The notes: a model not told the origin generated them from the sequence alone. DNA of 64,000 nucleotides from Armigeres subalbatus (GCF_024139115.2 NC_085139.1:8093533-8157532), one strand, 5' to 3'; counted from the stretch's first letter, positions 44,376 to 56,282 are shown. Translations and numbers: made by a program.

Positions 44376-45636
44376 TGGATTTACGGAAGAGATAAGAACC
44401 TTACAAAGAAATCAAATATGTGAAGGTTCTCCGGGCCGAATAACAAAATCGAGCTTGATCTACAAAATGAATCCTATTCTGGACACCGAAGGCATTCTAC
44501 GGGTCGGAGGTAGACTACAGCAGGCTGAATTCGTTTCATTTGATATGAAACACCCAGTTATTCTTCCGAAAGACCATGCTATAACCAACATGCTAATCCT
44601 GCAGTACCACGAAAAATTTGGTCATGCGAATCGAGAGACCGTGTGCAATGAACTGCGTCAGCGGTTCTATATCCCGAAGGTTCGACAGGCTGTAAAAAAA
44701 TGCATGTGGTGTCGTGTCAACAGATGTAAGCCACTAACTCCCATGATGGCGCCACTGCCAGTGCAACGAGTATCTCCACAACTTCGTCCGTTTAGCTCTG
44801 TGGGTGTAGATTATCTAGGACCCATCGAAGTGACTGTGGGCCGCCGAAGGGAAAAAAGATGGGTGGCTCTTTTCACTTGTCTAGCGGTGCGTGCTGTACA
44901 TTTAGAAGTAGTTCACAATCTAAATACTCAAGCGTGCTTAATGGCGGTTCGGAGATTCGTCTGTAAAAGAGGTGCGCCAAACGAATTCTTCTCTGACAAT
45001 GGCACCAATTTTAAAGGAGCCAGTAACGAATTGGCAAAGATGAAGCAGATCGACCAAAATTGTGCAGAAGGCTTCACGAGCTCCACATTGAAATGGAATT
45101 TCATTCCTCCAAGTACGCCGCACATGGGCGGTGTCTGGGAGCGAATGGTGCGATCGGTAAAGGAGGCATTGAAGGTACTGAACGATGGTCAGAAACTCAC
45201 TGACGAGATATTGCTAACGTCTTTAGCCGAAGCAGAGGACGCAATCAACACTCGTCCCCTGGTCTACTTACCACAAGATGCGGAAGAGATCGTAGCCATA
45301 ACACCAAACCATTTTCTTCGTGGTGCTACTAAGGATGCGGATTTGTCGGTAGATGGTTCAGCAGATTTTGCAGAAGCCTTGCGGAACACTTACAAACGGT
45401 CACAGTATATAGCTGAAAAAATGTGGCAACGCTGGTGTAGAGAATACTTGCCGACCATCAACAGTCGTTCCAAATGGGTTGTCGATCAGCGACAGATACA
45501 GGTACGGGACTTAGTGTTCGTCGTTAACGATAGACAACAAAGGAACTGGATTCGAGGAATCGTCGAGGAGTTGTTCAAAGGCAGAGGCGCTAGAAATCGA
45601 CAGGTGAGTGTCCGAACATCTCAAGGCGTTAATTAG
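44347..45636 (+). pseudogene. BEL3 integrase (uninterrupted part of broken Pol)
   Basis: A 429-codon frame. It holds the linker GGRLQQAEFVSFDMKHPVIL, a zinc domain (HEKFGHANRETV; CMWCRVNRC), the DDE core with SVGVDYLGPIEV, FFSDNGTNFKGASN and MGGVWERMVRSVKEAL, and the BEL C-terminal domain (QYIAEKMWQRWCREYLP; QVRDLVFVVND). All three catalytic residues are present. It is the longest intact enzyme domain in the window, but it is the end of a Pol that cannot be translated whole. Confidence 0.92.
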
Positions 45637-45724
45637 AAAGCTGTGGATAACCTTGCGGTTATTGAGATTCCTGATGAATTCTGCAACACCGGCGTGGAGC
45701 CGGTACCGGAGTTACGGGCTGGGG

Positions 45725-46419
45725 TGTGCAGAATTCCCACTGGGCAGTCCGACAACGTAGCAGTCACTGGGCATCTCGCCCATCAGGACGGTCTAGCCGA
45801 TAGGACAGATCGTTGATGGATTGGCTTGTGTGAATAGCGAAGGTAGAAATGAAAACAAACTGGTTAAAGTTTCTATCGGCCTAACGTGAAATTTCATTAT
45901 TCTAAAGTCCATAAAGAATATTTTATTCTATACTAAAAATAATATCGTATCGAAAATACGTGAATTTGAAACGCCTAATTTGGTTTATGTTTAACAAACA
46001 TCAATAGGGTAACATACTTAAAACTACAGCTCATTTCAAGGCAATAATATGGAATTTATTCTAGGGATTAGATTGTAAAACTAAAAGCTAATGGTTTAAA
46101 ACTAGTGCGGTTGAAAATTAAGGACAAAGCATCTAAATTAGCCTATGTACAACTATGTGAGTAAAACTGAACTATTACGAACTACAAACTTAAAAATTAC
46201 CTTAATTAAAATTTGATTAAAAAATGTACAGACTAGATTACCATCACGCGAACCCTACAAATCTGTCGTAGCACGAGGACCTTAAAACAAACTATCAATT
46301 GTAAGTTGAACCATAAAATAAGCGTTATTTGAACTAATTACTAAAATAAAACTATAGTTTTAGCTGCTACTAAGAGCCGCTCGAAAACGGTGGTGCATTT
46401 ATTAAGGTAAATCCGAACA
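45725..46419 (+). repeat. BEL3 3' LTR
   Basis: 695 bp, same sequence as 39095-39789. The R1-a frame resumes right after it. Confidence 0.96.
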
Positions 46420-47461
46420 GTACCTATTAAAGTAGGAAACCCGCAAGGTTCAATACTGGGCCCGGTACTATGGAACCTTATGTATGACAAGGTTCTGAAG
46501 CTAAAGTACCCTCCTGGTGTTAAGATTGTCGGTTTCGCAGATGACGTAGCCTTGGAGGTCTACGGGGAGTCAATTCCCGAGATAGAACTGACTGCAGCAC
46601 ACGCGATCACCACGGTGGATGATTGGATGTCGGTTCAACATTCAGCGATTCCATGGGTGAAGTGGCGATCGCATCAAAGTCGAGTTTGTATATCCATGGG
46701 GTCGTAATAGACGACAAGCTGACCATCGCCAGCCATGTCGACTATGCGTGCAAGAGGGCTTCGACTGCTGTTGCGACATTATCGATGATGATGTCCAACA
46801 GTTCCAAGGTGTGTGCCAGTAGACGTAGGCTACTGGCAGGTGTTGCCGTATCTTTTCTTAGGTACGGCGGCTCGTCCTGGGAGAGAGTACTGGGGGAAAC
46901 CAGTTACCTGCGGAAGCTGAAGAGCACGTACCGCTTGCTGTGTCTCAGAGTGATATCTGCCTACCACACGATCATCACACGATTCAGCCTGCGTAATTGC
47001 GAGCATGATGCCAGTCGGGCTGATCCTCCGGGAAGACGAGGAGTGTTTCGAGCTACGTGGCACCAGAAGAGCCCGCAAACGCATCAGGGTGACTTCGGTT
47101 GCCAGATGGGATGACTCTTCTAAAGGTAGGTGGACCCACCGGCTGATACCTAACATATCGAGCAGGGTGGGGAGACACCATGGGGAAGTTCACTTCCACA
47201 GGTTTGGGCACCCGGAGAGCCCAGTCTGCCCTGATTGCCCAGGTGTTGAGGAAACTGCAGAGCACATACTGTTTCGACGTCAAAAGAAGAGCTATGCTAG
47301 ACGTTTGCGGTCGGGACACAACGCCGGATACCCTTATCCAGAGGATGTGGCATGCGGTGGAGAGTTGGAACGCAGTTACGACTGCAACCACTCAGATTGC
47401 CTTCAGCTTGCAGAGAATCTGGCGCACCGAGCAGCAGTCGACAAGCATGACTGACTTGTGA
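46420..47461 (+). pseudogene. R1-a reverse transcriptase, right part
   Basis: Continues the interrupted RT with NPQGSILGPVLWNLMYD (motif B) and IVGFADDVALEVYG (FADD), then after frameshifts RASTAVATLSMMMSNSSKV and the C-terminal HRFGHPESPVCPDCPGVEET-like zinc region (CCHC type) that R1-clade elements share. Confidence 0.85.
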
Positions 47462-48271
47462 TTGGTTAGTTGGAACGAAAACAGGCTAAGCGCGACGAAA
47501 TGAATGAGAGGTTTGCACATGTCGAGGTAAGAGTGTCGCAGCGGGTGGCAACCGCAGTCGCCACCACGAGGCATGGCAGAGTGAACGCATAGGTGTTAGT
47601 ATGGACTGGACATACCGAGGTAGGAGGGTCGTAACGTAGAACTGTTGATACCTATCGCCATCGACACCTCGAGGCATGACAGAGGAGAGTAGAGTGAGCA
47701 TCCAAGTCAGACTCAAATGGTATGTTAAGGGCGAGCACCCAAGTCAGCCTAGCATGGCATGTCAGAAGTGAGAACCTAAGTAAGTCCCACATGGTGTGTC
47801 AGAGCATATGTCAGGAGGAACTGCAGGGTATGCTAGAGTGAGCACCCAAATAAGTTTCAGGTTGGTGTGCTAGAGCGTGAATCAGGTGGTAGTGTAAGAT
47901 TCCAAGTTATTTTCACATGGTGCGTATTTAAAGGGTGAGCACCCACGTTAGACTTTACGGGGTATGTCAGTGGTGACCATACAAGTAAGACTCATATGGT
48001 GCGTCAGAAAGAGTGTCAAGGTGTGTCAGAAGGTATGTTAGAGAGAGCACCCAAGTAAGCCACATACGGGATGAGTGCCTGTGTGAGCGTGAATGAGCGA
48101 GTACATTAAGTGATCCAGAAGTAATGCTGGGAGGCAGTTCCTGGGGGAACCAAGGTATTAGTAGAGAGGGTAACTCAAGTAACCTTCAGTTACTTGGGTG
48201 GGTTTAGTGGGTCCGGCGTTCCTTCAACCCCACTCCCTGAGTGATAATTTCAGGCGTCTGTTAAAAAAAAA
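47462..48271 (+). other. R1-a 3' untranslated region with degenerate repeats
   Basis: No coding sequence. Between about 47690 and 48110 a loose unit containing GAGCACCCAAGTAAG and ATGGTGTGTCAGAG recurs many times at irregular 40-60 bp spacing. The end, GATAATTTCAGGCGTCTGTT plus poly(A), is the element's 3' terminus. Confidence 0.7.
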
Positions 48272-48274
48272 CAC

Positions 48275-48710
48275 ACACAAACATATATACATACACACAT
48301 ACACTTTACTTTAACTTTAACTCAATTCACCTTTCCCGTCAAAAAATTTTATTCGCTCAATCGATTCTATGGTTTATTTAAGGTTAACTTTCCCAAAGAG
48401 CACTTATTTTTTGAAGCCTCTAAGTATTTAAAAAATTTAAAACAAAAATCGAAAACGTGCTGTTTTTTTTCAAGATTGGCCCGAGTTTTTACGAACATCG
48501 GGTGAATTTTTCAGGCCGGTTCACACGTGCAGCACTTTTTGGGTTTTTGTTTTAAATTTTTAAAATACTTAGAGGCTTCAAAAAATAAGTGTTCTTTGGG
48601 AAAGTTAACCTTCAATAAACCATAGAATCGATTGAGCGAATAAAATTTTTTGACGGGAAAGGTGAATTGAGTTAAAGTTTGTATGTGTGTATGTATATAT
48701 ATTTAAAAAT
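48275..48710. repeat. Foldback with (ACAY)n outer ends
   Basis: Arms of about 175 bp (left to about 48463, right from about 48530) are near-perfect inverted repeats. Inside out they contain GTGCTG/CAGCAC, TAAGTGCTCTTTGGGAAAG-like and CCTTTCCCGTCAAAAAAT blocks. The outermost 30 bp of each arm are ACATATATACATACACACAT and its inverse. R1-a ends directly in the left (ACAY)n tract. A partial third arm lies at 49857-49945. Confidence 0.82.
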
Positions 48711-48720
48711 AGTTAGAGGC

Positions 48721-49850
48721 TTACACGGAGATGCGAAACAACTCAAAATTAAGTCTTTTTCACTCAACTTGACAGCAAAGTGCAACCACTCAAAATTGAG
48801 TTTTTCAGCAAGAACTCAATTTTGAGTTATTTTGAAAAACCTTTGGTTGAGTGAATTTTACTTTTTGTCAAGGAGTCGACTTTGAGTGAAAAGTACTAAA
48901 AAAGCTGGTTTTCCAATGTAGCCAAATTTAAGCTAAAAGTTTGCTGGAATTTGTTTCGCATATTTTTATCAAAACCCAGAAATATCCACATGTTTATATT
49001 TATTTTACCAGAATATCGTAAAATGAGAAAAATTTTCTGTTGGCAAATGAATGGCATTGATGAATTGATGAATTGATGATTTTTAATTATTCAGTCGAGG
49101 ATTCAGCAAGGTGTAAAGATGTCCGCTGCTGTCACGAAAGGAAAGGTTTCGATCTGTAAAAGAGAAGAAACATTGGTGAATCAATCATGAGAAGAAACCA
49201 TCGAAATTAATTGGATTATGCCACTAAAAGCAAATGACTAAATATTTCGAGGTTAGGTAACGCATTGCCGTTTACATTTATTGGCATATGTATTTACATG
49301 TGAAAAATAGTTTTGATAATGTTGTACTTACGTTGTGGAACGTGTGGCAGAATCAAACAGATAATTTGTGGGATTGTTTTCCTCATAAAAGCGGAATTGT
49401 CGTCCGCGTCTCCCTCGTTGATTGATGGAAACTATTTATATTTTCATCCTAAAACTGTATTATTTTATTTATTGATGAGGAATCGATTGTAACTCACGAG
49501 ATAACTCTCCCGAAGCGAAGGACTTTCCATTTTCCATTTCCACTTTCAATTTAATCATCAAATTCAGTTGAATATTTCACATTTTAAAATCTTAACAAAC
49601 GAATCAAGCGTCGTTGAAATGTTTGCAAGTGAATTTTCAGCCAAAATCAGGTATAGCTCCAAAACTTCATTTTGGATAGTTCCGTATAAACAAAATAACT
49701 CAATAGGGAGTGTTGGGGGTAAACTTTGAAATTAAGTTAAAAGCACCCATCAACCAAAACAAAATTGTATCCAAAATGGGAGTGTTGAGAAAGTACTTAA
49801 ATTTGAGCACTTTTTATCTTGATTTTGGATAGTTTCGAATCACAGTGTAA
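48721..49850. mobile_element. 1.1-kb TIR element
   Basis: The left end TTACACGGAGATGCGAAAC and the right end GTTTCGAATCACAGTGTAA are inverse with three mismatches. It interrupts a partial copy of the foldback arm: TAGTTAGAGGC lies before it and AAATATGGGTTCTTTGGG after it. Near the left end ACTCAAAATTGAG palindromes are repeated. No open frame of note. Confidence 0.68.
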
Positions 49851-49945
49851 AAAAATATGGGTTCTTTGGGAAAGTTGACATTAAATAAGCCAAAGAATCA
49901 ACTAAGACAATAAAACAAGATACAATTTTTGACGGGAAAGGTCAA

Positions 49946-50880
49946 GTGGTCGAGCTGAGTCGATTTTGAATATAACATTATGGATCCACGGGACTGACAC
50001 TTGTATACCTCCACTACGGTTTGTTTCGTAGTCAACATTGAAAATTCAGCACTGACAGCCATAAGGATAGTCACGGGAAGAAAAGAGTTAGGTGTGATCC
50101 ACACTGACAGTTCCATAAACAAAAAGCAGAAGAAAAGAGACTGCATCTATACTACGAAAACACAACCAAAACATCAGATCCCCGTATGGATCTCCGTGCT
50201 TTCTAGCAAAAGTTTGGATTTGGGTTAAACCTATAACCTCAGATAACAGATATTTAGGCTGGTATACCATATGTGTGTAAACCACAACCGTTAATTCAAA
50301 TGCATCTAACATTTCGAACACATTTGGCAATCGCGGAAAACTGGATATCGCTCCCTATGTCGCTGGTTACATAGTCAAATAATAAGTAACAGCAAAAGAT
50401 ATTTTAGTTACCAGATAAAGATTGTTGCTGTCCGGAACATCTTTTGCTGGCGAGGATAGGGGATCTAAATGTCAATTATAACCGTTCACGTTTACTGAGT
50501 TTAATTAATCGGCGGCTTTAGCGCCACTCTCAACGAGAGACCACCGGTCACGTTTTATTTGCCCGACCTTTTGAGACTATTTGGCTCAGGGAAAACTCTA
50601 GAACGGTTATCAAGCGAAATTGGCAAAATCTCTCAAGCGCAAGCTAAATCTCCTCCCATTCATTCACCGCAAGACCTTAGGGACCGCAAAAAGTTTCCAT
50701 ACAACCAAGAAATAACGTATTTGGCTCCCGAAATTAGTGAGTCGTTTATTTAAGAAACTGACGTTAAACGTAATTAAGCTAAATCACTTTACTTTTAGAA
50801 TGGTTTATTCGTGCTGGACGTTTTTCAACGGAAATGGAAACATAAGAGCAAACATGGCCATGTAACTAAGCTCTAACACG
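49946..50880. other. Intergenic, nothing firm
   Basis: Short open frames only, the longest meaningful-looking one being 64 codons (50559-50753, MPDLLRLFGSGKTLERL...). None carries a motif I recognise. Confidence 0.35.
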
Positions 50881-51560
50881 TACCTGTGCAGGTTTTTGAT
50901 GATCGATGGGGCCCGACGAACTCCGACGAATCTGGCAGCTTCTGGCTCGAGAAAACCTCGACGATGGCGGTGATGCGATGGCTGCCACCGGAATGTTCAC
51001 GCTGTGATTTGGCGCGCAACGTACAGATGGCCCACGTGTGTGTTATGGCCGAACTAGAGATGCGGAGGTAGTGGCGGCTGGAACGGAAGCTTCCGCGAGA
51101 GCAATGGCGGCGTAAAAAGTCCCCGGGGCGATCCCTTGGGCGATCCACACTTACAGATAAAGGCACACGTACCCAAAGCGACCGGCTTCGCGTACCTTTC
51201 CGTTCCACCGAGCGTGGATCGGTGAAACCTCTATCTTTCGGTTCGGATCGGGTTCACTGCGTGCAATGGACAACACGCGGTCTCGGATGGCTCCGGTCCA
51301 CAGAAATTGACGGAGAAGGACCTTACCTTCGGTAATGGACGACCGATGGGAGATTCTTCGCTACGATGGTTTGAACGACTTCACACACTCCGTTTAACTA
51401 CCTACTTGAGGCGGGCCTTCACGGTACACACGGGTCTCGATGATCTTGAACGGAATTCGTGGCTCGCACCACGACGGAACCTTGGACGGTCGCCACAAGA
51501 CGACGGAAATTTCCAGCCGTACGAAAAAGCGCAGCGCGCTGCGTGTCCAGCACGAATTTA
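50881..51560. other. GC-rich, CpG-rich stretch of unknown nature
   Basis: Base composition changes sharply from the AT-rich surroundings. Many CG dinucleotides occur. The longest frames are 111 codons on the minus strand (50873-51208) and 89 on the plus (51307-51576), neither recognisable. It could be part of an unrecognised retroelement (an LTR or leader), or a host exon or leader. Confidence 0.4.
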
Positions 51561-52393
51561 TTTTAGTATAAGTTAAATCGCTCACATAATTGAGTATAAT
51601 TACCTTTTTTCGTAGTAGTAGATTTAATAAAAAATTCAAGCAGAATTTGCGATACAACGGACCTCAGTCCACTAAACAAAGAAAGAAACACAAAACGTTT
51701 AACGCCACTTATCATTTTTATAAACTCACTCACTAATGTTACCTTTAACTTGTACTTCAAATCACACAAGATATTCTCAAAACGTAAGTATCTCTAATCG
51801 CGTACTTCTGCTTTCCAGCCGATCTTCTAGCGAAATGATCGAGCGGATGAAAAAGCTACGCCAAGAAACTGTGTTTTCAAATTTGAGCCCTATTCAAATA
51901 TTTTAAAAGACTATTCTGTAACTATTGTTTAGGAGAATGCATTATTTGAAAATCGCGCCAAATGATTTGCATGGCGCCGAGAAGCATGGCGAATTTAAAC
52001 CGCTTATTTTAAAGCTAGCGCCATGCTATAAAAGCAGAGCTTTTATAACATGTTCCATGTACGCGAGTTGAGCACAGAGATAGCTCGATTTTATCAACAC
52101 TAGCTTTTATTTAAAGTTATTATTTTATTCTTATAATATTTTCAGTTTACGAATAATTAATTAACAACAATAAAAACGTAAAACGTTACACAATGAAGGA
52201 AAAATACATACGATTTGACAGTTAGGTACCACACATGTTTCGGACAGCAGAACAATGGGAACCAAAGCGACAATCTTTATCTGGTAACTAAACACAACAT
52301 ATAATAAGTCAGCTGGTCCCTCCAATTTACATACATTTGGGCTTTCTACATCTCGATAACCTCACTATCTCAATATCTTATATGTTGTTCAGA

Positions 52394-52395
<2 letters not shown>
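51561..52395. other. AT-rich stretch with palindromic TATA box
   Basis: No coding sequence. TATAAAAGC-AGA-GCTTTTATA at 52027-52047 is a 21-bp inverted repeat offering a TATA box on each strand. The context resembles an LTR promoter region (AATAAA at 52170-52175 downstream, ending near ACGTTACA), but no second copy is in the window, so a solo LTR is only a guess. Confidence 0.35.

Positions 52396-52477
<82 letters not shown>
52396..52477. repeat. (TC)n microsatellite
   Basis: About 41 dinucleotide repeats of TC without interruption, directly bordering the R1-b insertion. Confidence 0.97.
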
Positions 52478-52480
<3 letters not shown>

Positions 52481-53051
52481 ATGTTATTTTTTAATTCTTG
52501 AGCAAGGGTAAACGGAAATCTGCAACCAGACACCTGAGGAGGTACTCAGGTAGTGTGGGGATGGGTATGTCATGCAACTCTTACCCGACAAACTAAAACC
52601 AAAACCCTTTCGCCAGTCCGTACCCCCGGCCCGCAATTAAGCAATACATCAGGGGGGGACTATTGAGAACGCTCACGCCTATGCTAACGCACTTGACGTC
52701 AATACCGTCAATACCCGTCGATCGCAAGCTATGATAGTAACCTAACGGTCCGTATCATAATCTCACGTTGGAGACGAGCACCCCGACAACAACCACCGCG
52801 CGTGAACCGCAATGACCTCTATATCTACATACTGAGGTCCCCGCAGCCTACCCGCGACATGTTGGTTGTCGGGGTGAGCAAAGTGTTCACTGCATCACAG
52901 GTGCCCTTACTGCACTCGTTGGTTTTGTTCAAGACGCCACCACCGCTGCAGTTTCGACATAATCTGTTGAGATGCTGTGTTCACCGCATTCCATATAGCT
53001 TCTTCCCGGCACATCCTCTCGACGAGGTTGTCCGGGGTTGTATCCATACCA

Positions 53052-55602
53052 CTAATAAGCAGCATGGCATTGCGTTCTATCTGCGAATCGCGGGCATGCG
53101 AACATCACATGCTCTGCCGATTCTACCTCACCTACACATTCAGGACACTCCGCAGAATCTGCGAAGCCAAACCTGTGTAGGAATTTCTTAAAGCAGCCAT
53201 GTTCAGACAACACCTGTGTTAGGTGGAAGTTGACTTGACCATGCTTCCTATCAACCCAGTTGGACACATCTGGAATCAGTCTGTGGGTCCAACGACCTTT
53301 GACTGCGGTGTCCCATGCTCTTTGCCATTTGAGCAACGAAGCTGCTCTCTTGACACGTCGCACTTGCACCGAGTCCCTTTCGTTGTAGCACTCACATCCT
53401 CCTCTAAGAGTGTGTCGATCGGCATCATTCCAGCTATAACGCACACCGCCTCATATGATATGGTGCGATATGCGCTCGCGACACGTAAACACATCAGCCG
53501 GTGTACTCTGATCAATTTCTTTACATTGTACTCGGTGCTACGGCCCATGCCGGCACGCCATAACGGATGATAGACAATGCTACGCCAGCTATCAGCCTAC
53601 GCACTTGACTATGCACCGCCGATCTGTTGGACATCATTCGTGATAAAGATTTTATCGCCAATGAAGCCCGCTGACATGCATAATCGACGTGGCTCGTAAA
53701 ATTGAGCTTATCATCGATCATCACGCCCAGATGCTTGAGAGACCTCACGGAGTTAACTGTGCAGGTCCCTACTCTTATTCTCGCCTGTTGCAGCCCATGA
53801 CGGTTATGCACTACCACGACTTCCGTCTTGTGATGTGCAAGGGACAACCGCCTCGAGTTGAGCCATTCCTCCACTCTGCCAATCGCGTATGAAGCCTTCA
53901 GTTCGACTTCGTCGAGAGTGTCACCTGCTACTTCTAGCATTACGTCATCCGCGAAGCCTTCTATCTTTACTCCGGCCGGGAGACTTAAGCGCAATACTCC
54001 GTCGTACATAATATTCCACAGAACCGGTCCGAGGATCGATCCCTGTGGAACACCCGCGGACACTACGATCGACTTTTGACCAGCATCAGTGTCGTATAAC
54101 AACACCCTATTCTGAAAATAGCTTTTCAGTATCCTGCACAGGTAATCCGGAACTCTCAATCGGTGCAGGGAGTCAGCAATTGCTGCCCAGCTAGCATTGT
54201 TAAACGCGTTTTTACATCAAGTGTAATCAACGCGCAGTACCTAATACCTCTTCTGTTTAAACCTCTCGCTATCTTGGCCGTATCCGTTACCGCTCGAATT
54301 GCTTCGATGGTAGAACGGCCCTTACGGAAGCCATACTGGTTGCTAGATAAGCCACCAGCACACTCTGTATAAGCCGACAATCTATTCAGAATGACCCTCT
54401 CTAGCAGCTTTCCAGCTGTGTCGAGTAGGCAAATTGGTCTGTATGCCGAAGGATCCCCGGCTGTTTGCCAGGCTTCGGTGATAGCACCAATTTCTGCCGT
54501 TTCCATCGATCTGGGAAGTTTCCTTCGTCCATGCATCTCTGGAGGCAGCTCCTGAATATATCTGGATCGGTAAGAATAGCGTGTTTAAGGGCCAGGTTTG
54601 GAATACCATCCGGGCCTGGCGCCTTATTGAGCTTAAGTTTTCTTGCGGCTACGATAAGCTCTTCGTTAGTCACTAGCGGTACCACGTCAAGTGACTCGTA
54701 CGGTGTAGCGGGCCAGTTCGATGATTCATGCCTCGAAAACAACCCGTCGACTATTTTGACCAACATCCCCGGAGATTTCTCAGGTGGCGTGGTATTGGTC
54801 CTAGCCATCACCATCCTGTATGCATCTCCCCATGGATTGTCGTTTGCCATCCTGCACAGCCGCTCGAAGCAGGCTCTCTTACTACATTTGATCTCGTAGT
54901 TCAGAGCTCTGCTCGCTGTCTGGAACACCCTGCGTCTCTCGACCTTTTCAGCGTCTGTTCTGGCACGTCGCAGCCTTCTCTTTGCTCTAAGGCAGGTTCT
55001 ACGAAGGTCTGCAATTGTGTCAGTCCACCAGTACGCCGGCTGCCGGTTTCCGGGAGGTTTGGTCCTCCTAGGCATCGTCACATCGCATGCACGGGTTAGT
55101 ACATCGATTAACTCGTCGCCACTTAATCCCGTTGTTCGCGTCTCCCATCGTAGTGATTCCTCCATGAGTTCTGGGTTGAACTGCGAGGTGCGCCATCCTA
55201 GATCGTCCTGTGGTTGCTACGGGGGTAAACCGGATCATAAAACGAATTTCCTGATGATCGCTGGAGGTATGCTCCTCATGAACCTCCCATTCTGGCTCCA
55301 CCGTCCATCCCGCGCTGCAGAAGGTCACATCGATGCATGAATCACCGCTCGGTCCCCTGAACGTTGGCACTTGGCCTTCATTCAGCAGGACTACGTTTAA
55401 TACCGCTAGCGACTCTAGCAGGGTCTCTAGCATCGTCAGGCGATGATATTATCTCCTGGATGGGATATCGCCCGCAAGTCCAGATGGCCACCATCTGAGA
55501 CTTATCCGCAATCCAGCTACCGTTACCGGCAGGGATGCGGTATGGATCGGACAGCAAGGCTACATCAGCTTTACACTCAGTAACCGACTGTTGTAGCAGC
55601 AA
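53052..55602 (-). pseudogene. R1-b ORF2: endonuclease and reverse transcriptase
   Basis: Reading from 55602: endonuclease start (LLQQSVTECKADVALLSDPY), then GPSGDSCIDVTFCSAGW and the HTSSDHQEIRF end of the fold in another frame (55433-55068). RT follows with KLNKAPGPDGIPNLALKHAI, QYGFRKGRSTIEAIRAVTD, ALITLDVKT (where the AFN after the catalytic aspartate has decayed), SAGVPQGSILGPVLWNIMYD and IEGFADDVMLEVAG. The C-terminal zinc region FADSAECPECVGEVESAEHV closes it at 53052. Frame changes occur near 55400, 55150, 54450, 54157 and 53500. Confidence 0.88.
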
Positions 55603-55637
55603 TTGAGCTGCCTCGCAGTGGTTCAGGTTAAGCTGTG

Positions 55638-56282
55638 TTACCTGCGTGTCTGGATCCTTCTAGAGGCCGGACAAGCCTGGACACCGGTGAGGTGTCTGTT
55701 GTCTGTACCCGGGGGACAGATCAGACACCTTGGTGCAGCCTGACAGGTGCGAGCTTGGTGGCCTTCAGCTCCACACCTACGGCATAGCTTACTGCGATCA
55801 GGTCCTTTACAGTCATAAGACTTATGACCGTTGCCAAGACACCTGAAACAGGTCTGAAGTGGTTGGCTTCTGCTTAGTGCACATACCGACCAACCCACTT
55901 TCAGTTTATCCCTATCCATTACCTTCGTGGCTTCAGCCTGAGATACTTGGAATGAGGCAACCTGCATTCCCGCATAGCTTTTGCGTAACCGAACCGTAGA
56001 TTCCTGGATCTCGACATTGCACTGATCTCTCAGTGCGTCAACCAGGTCTTTAGCCTCGGTTACTTCAACCAGGCCCTTGCACTGGATGTTCGAAACTGGA
56101 CATAGGGCTCTTACTTGAACCCCATCACCCAGGACTTCCTCCGTCAACTTTTTGTACTCAGAACTCTTCTGAGCAGCATCCCGCTTCAAGACGAGAATCA
56201 TCTCGCCTCTCCGCGTCCTTCGGATGCAGTTGACATCCTCTCCTAGGCCAGCGAGTTTGTCATTAACTCTCATGGCCTTCAA
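55638..56282 (-). pseudogene. R1-b ORF1, C-terminal half with zinc knuckles
   Basis: A 214-codon frame. The N-terminal half matches the RNA-binding middle of R1-clade ORF1 (NCIRRTRRGEMILVLKRDA). Three CCHC-like knuckles follow near residues 144-200: CFRCLGNGHKSYDC, CRRCGAEGHQARTC and CLICPPGTDNRHLTGVQAC. The N-terminal half of a full-length ORF1 is absent, in agreement with 5' truncation. Confidence 0.85.

Larger units (their letters stand above)
39095..46419 (+). mobile_element. BEL3: young BEL/Pao element
   Basis: 7325 bp with direct 695-bp LTRs and a 5-bp target duplication GTACC (39090-39094 and 46420-46424). It lies inside the RT of R1-a. Gag, protease, RT, RNase H and integrase follow in order on the plus strand. 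I found no difference between the two LTRs, so insertion was very recent, yet Gag and Pol carry several frameshifts. A purine-rich GGGCTGGGG precedes the 3' LTR. Confidence 0.95.
36406..48271 (+). mobile_element. R1-a: R1-clade LINE split by BEL3
   Basis: Plus-strand gag-like ORF1, endonuclease and RT fragments at 36436-39094, and RT end to 3' UTR at 46420-48271, belong to one element. The joint reads SEKCT/VPIKVGNPQGSILGP around the BEL3 target duplication GTACC. The element has numerous frameshifts. It ends in a run of A (48263-48271) followed by an (ACAY)n tract. Its left edge abuts the BEL2 LTR; the true 5' end may lie beyond BEL2, before 13320, but this is not proven. Confidence 0.82.
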
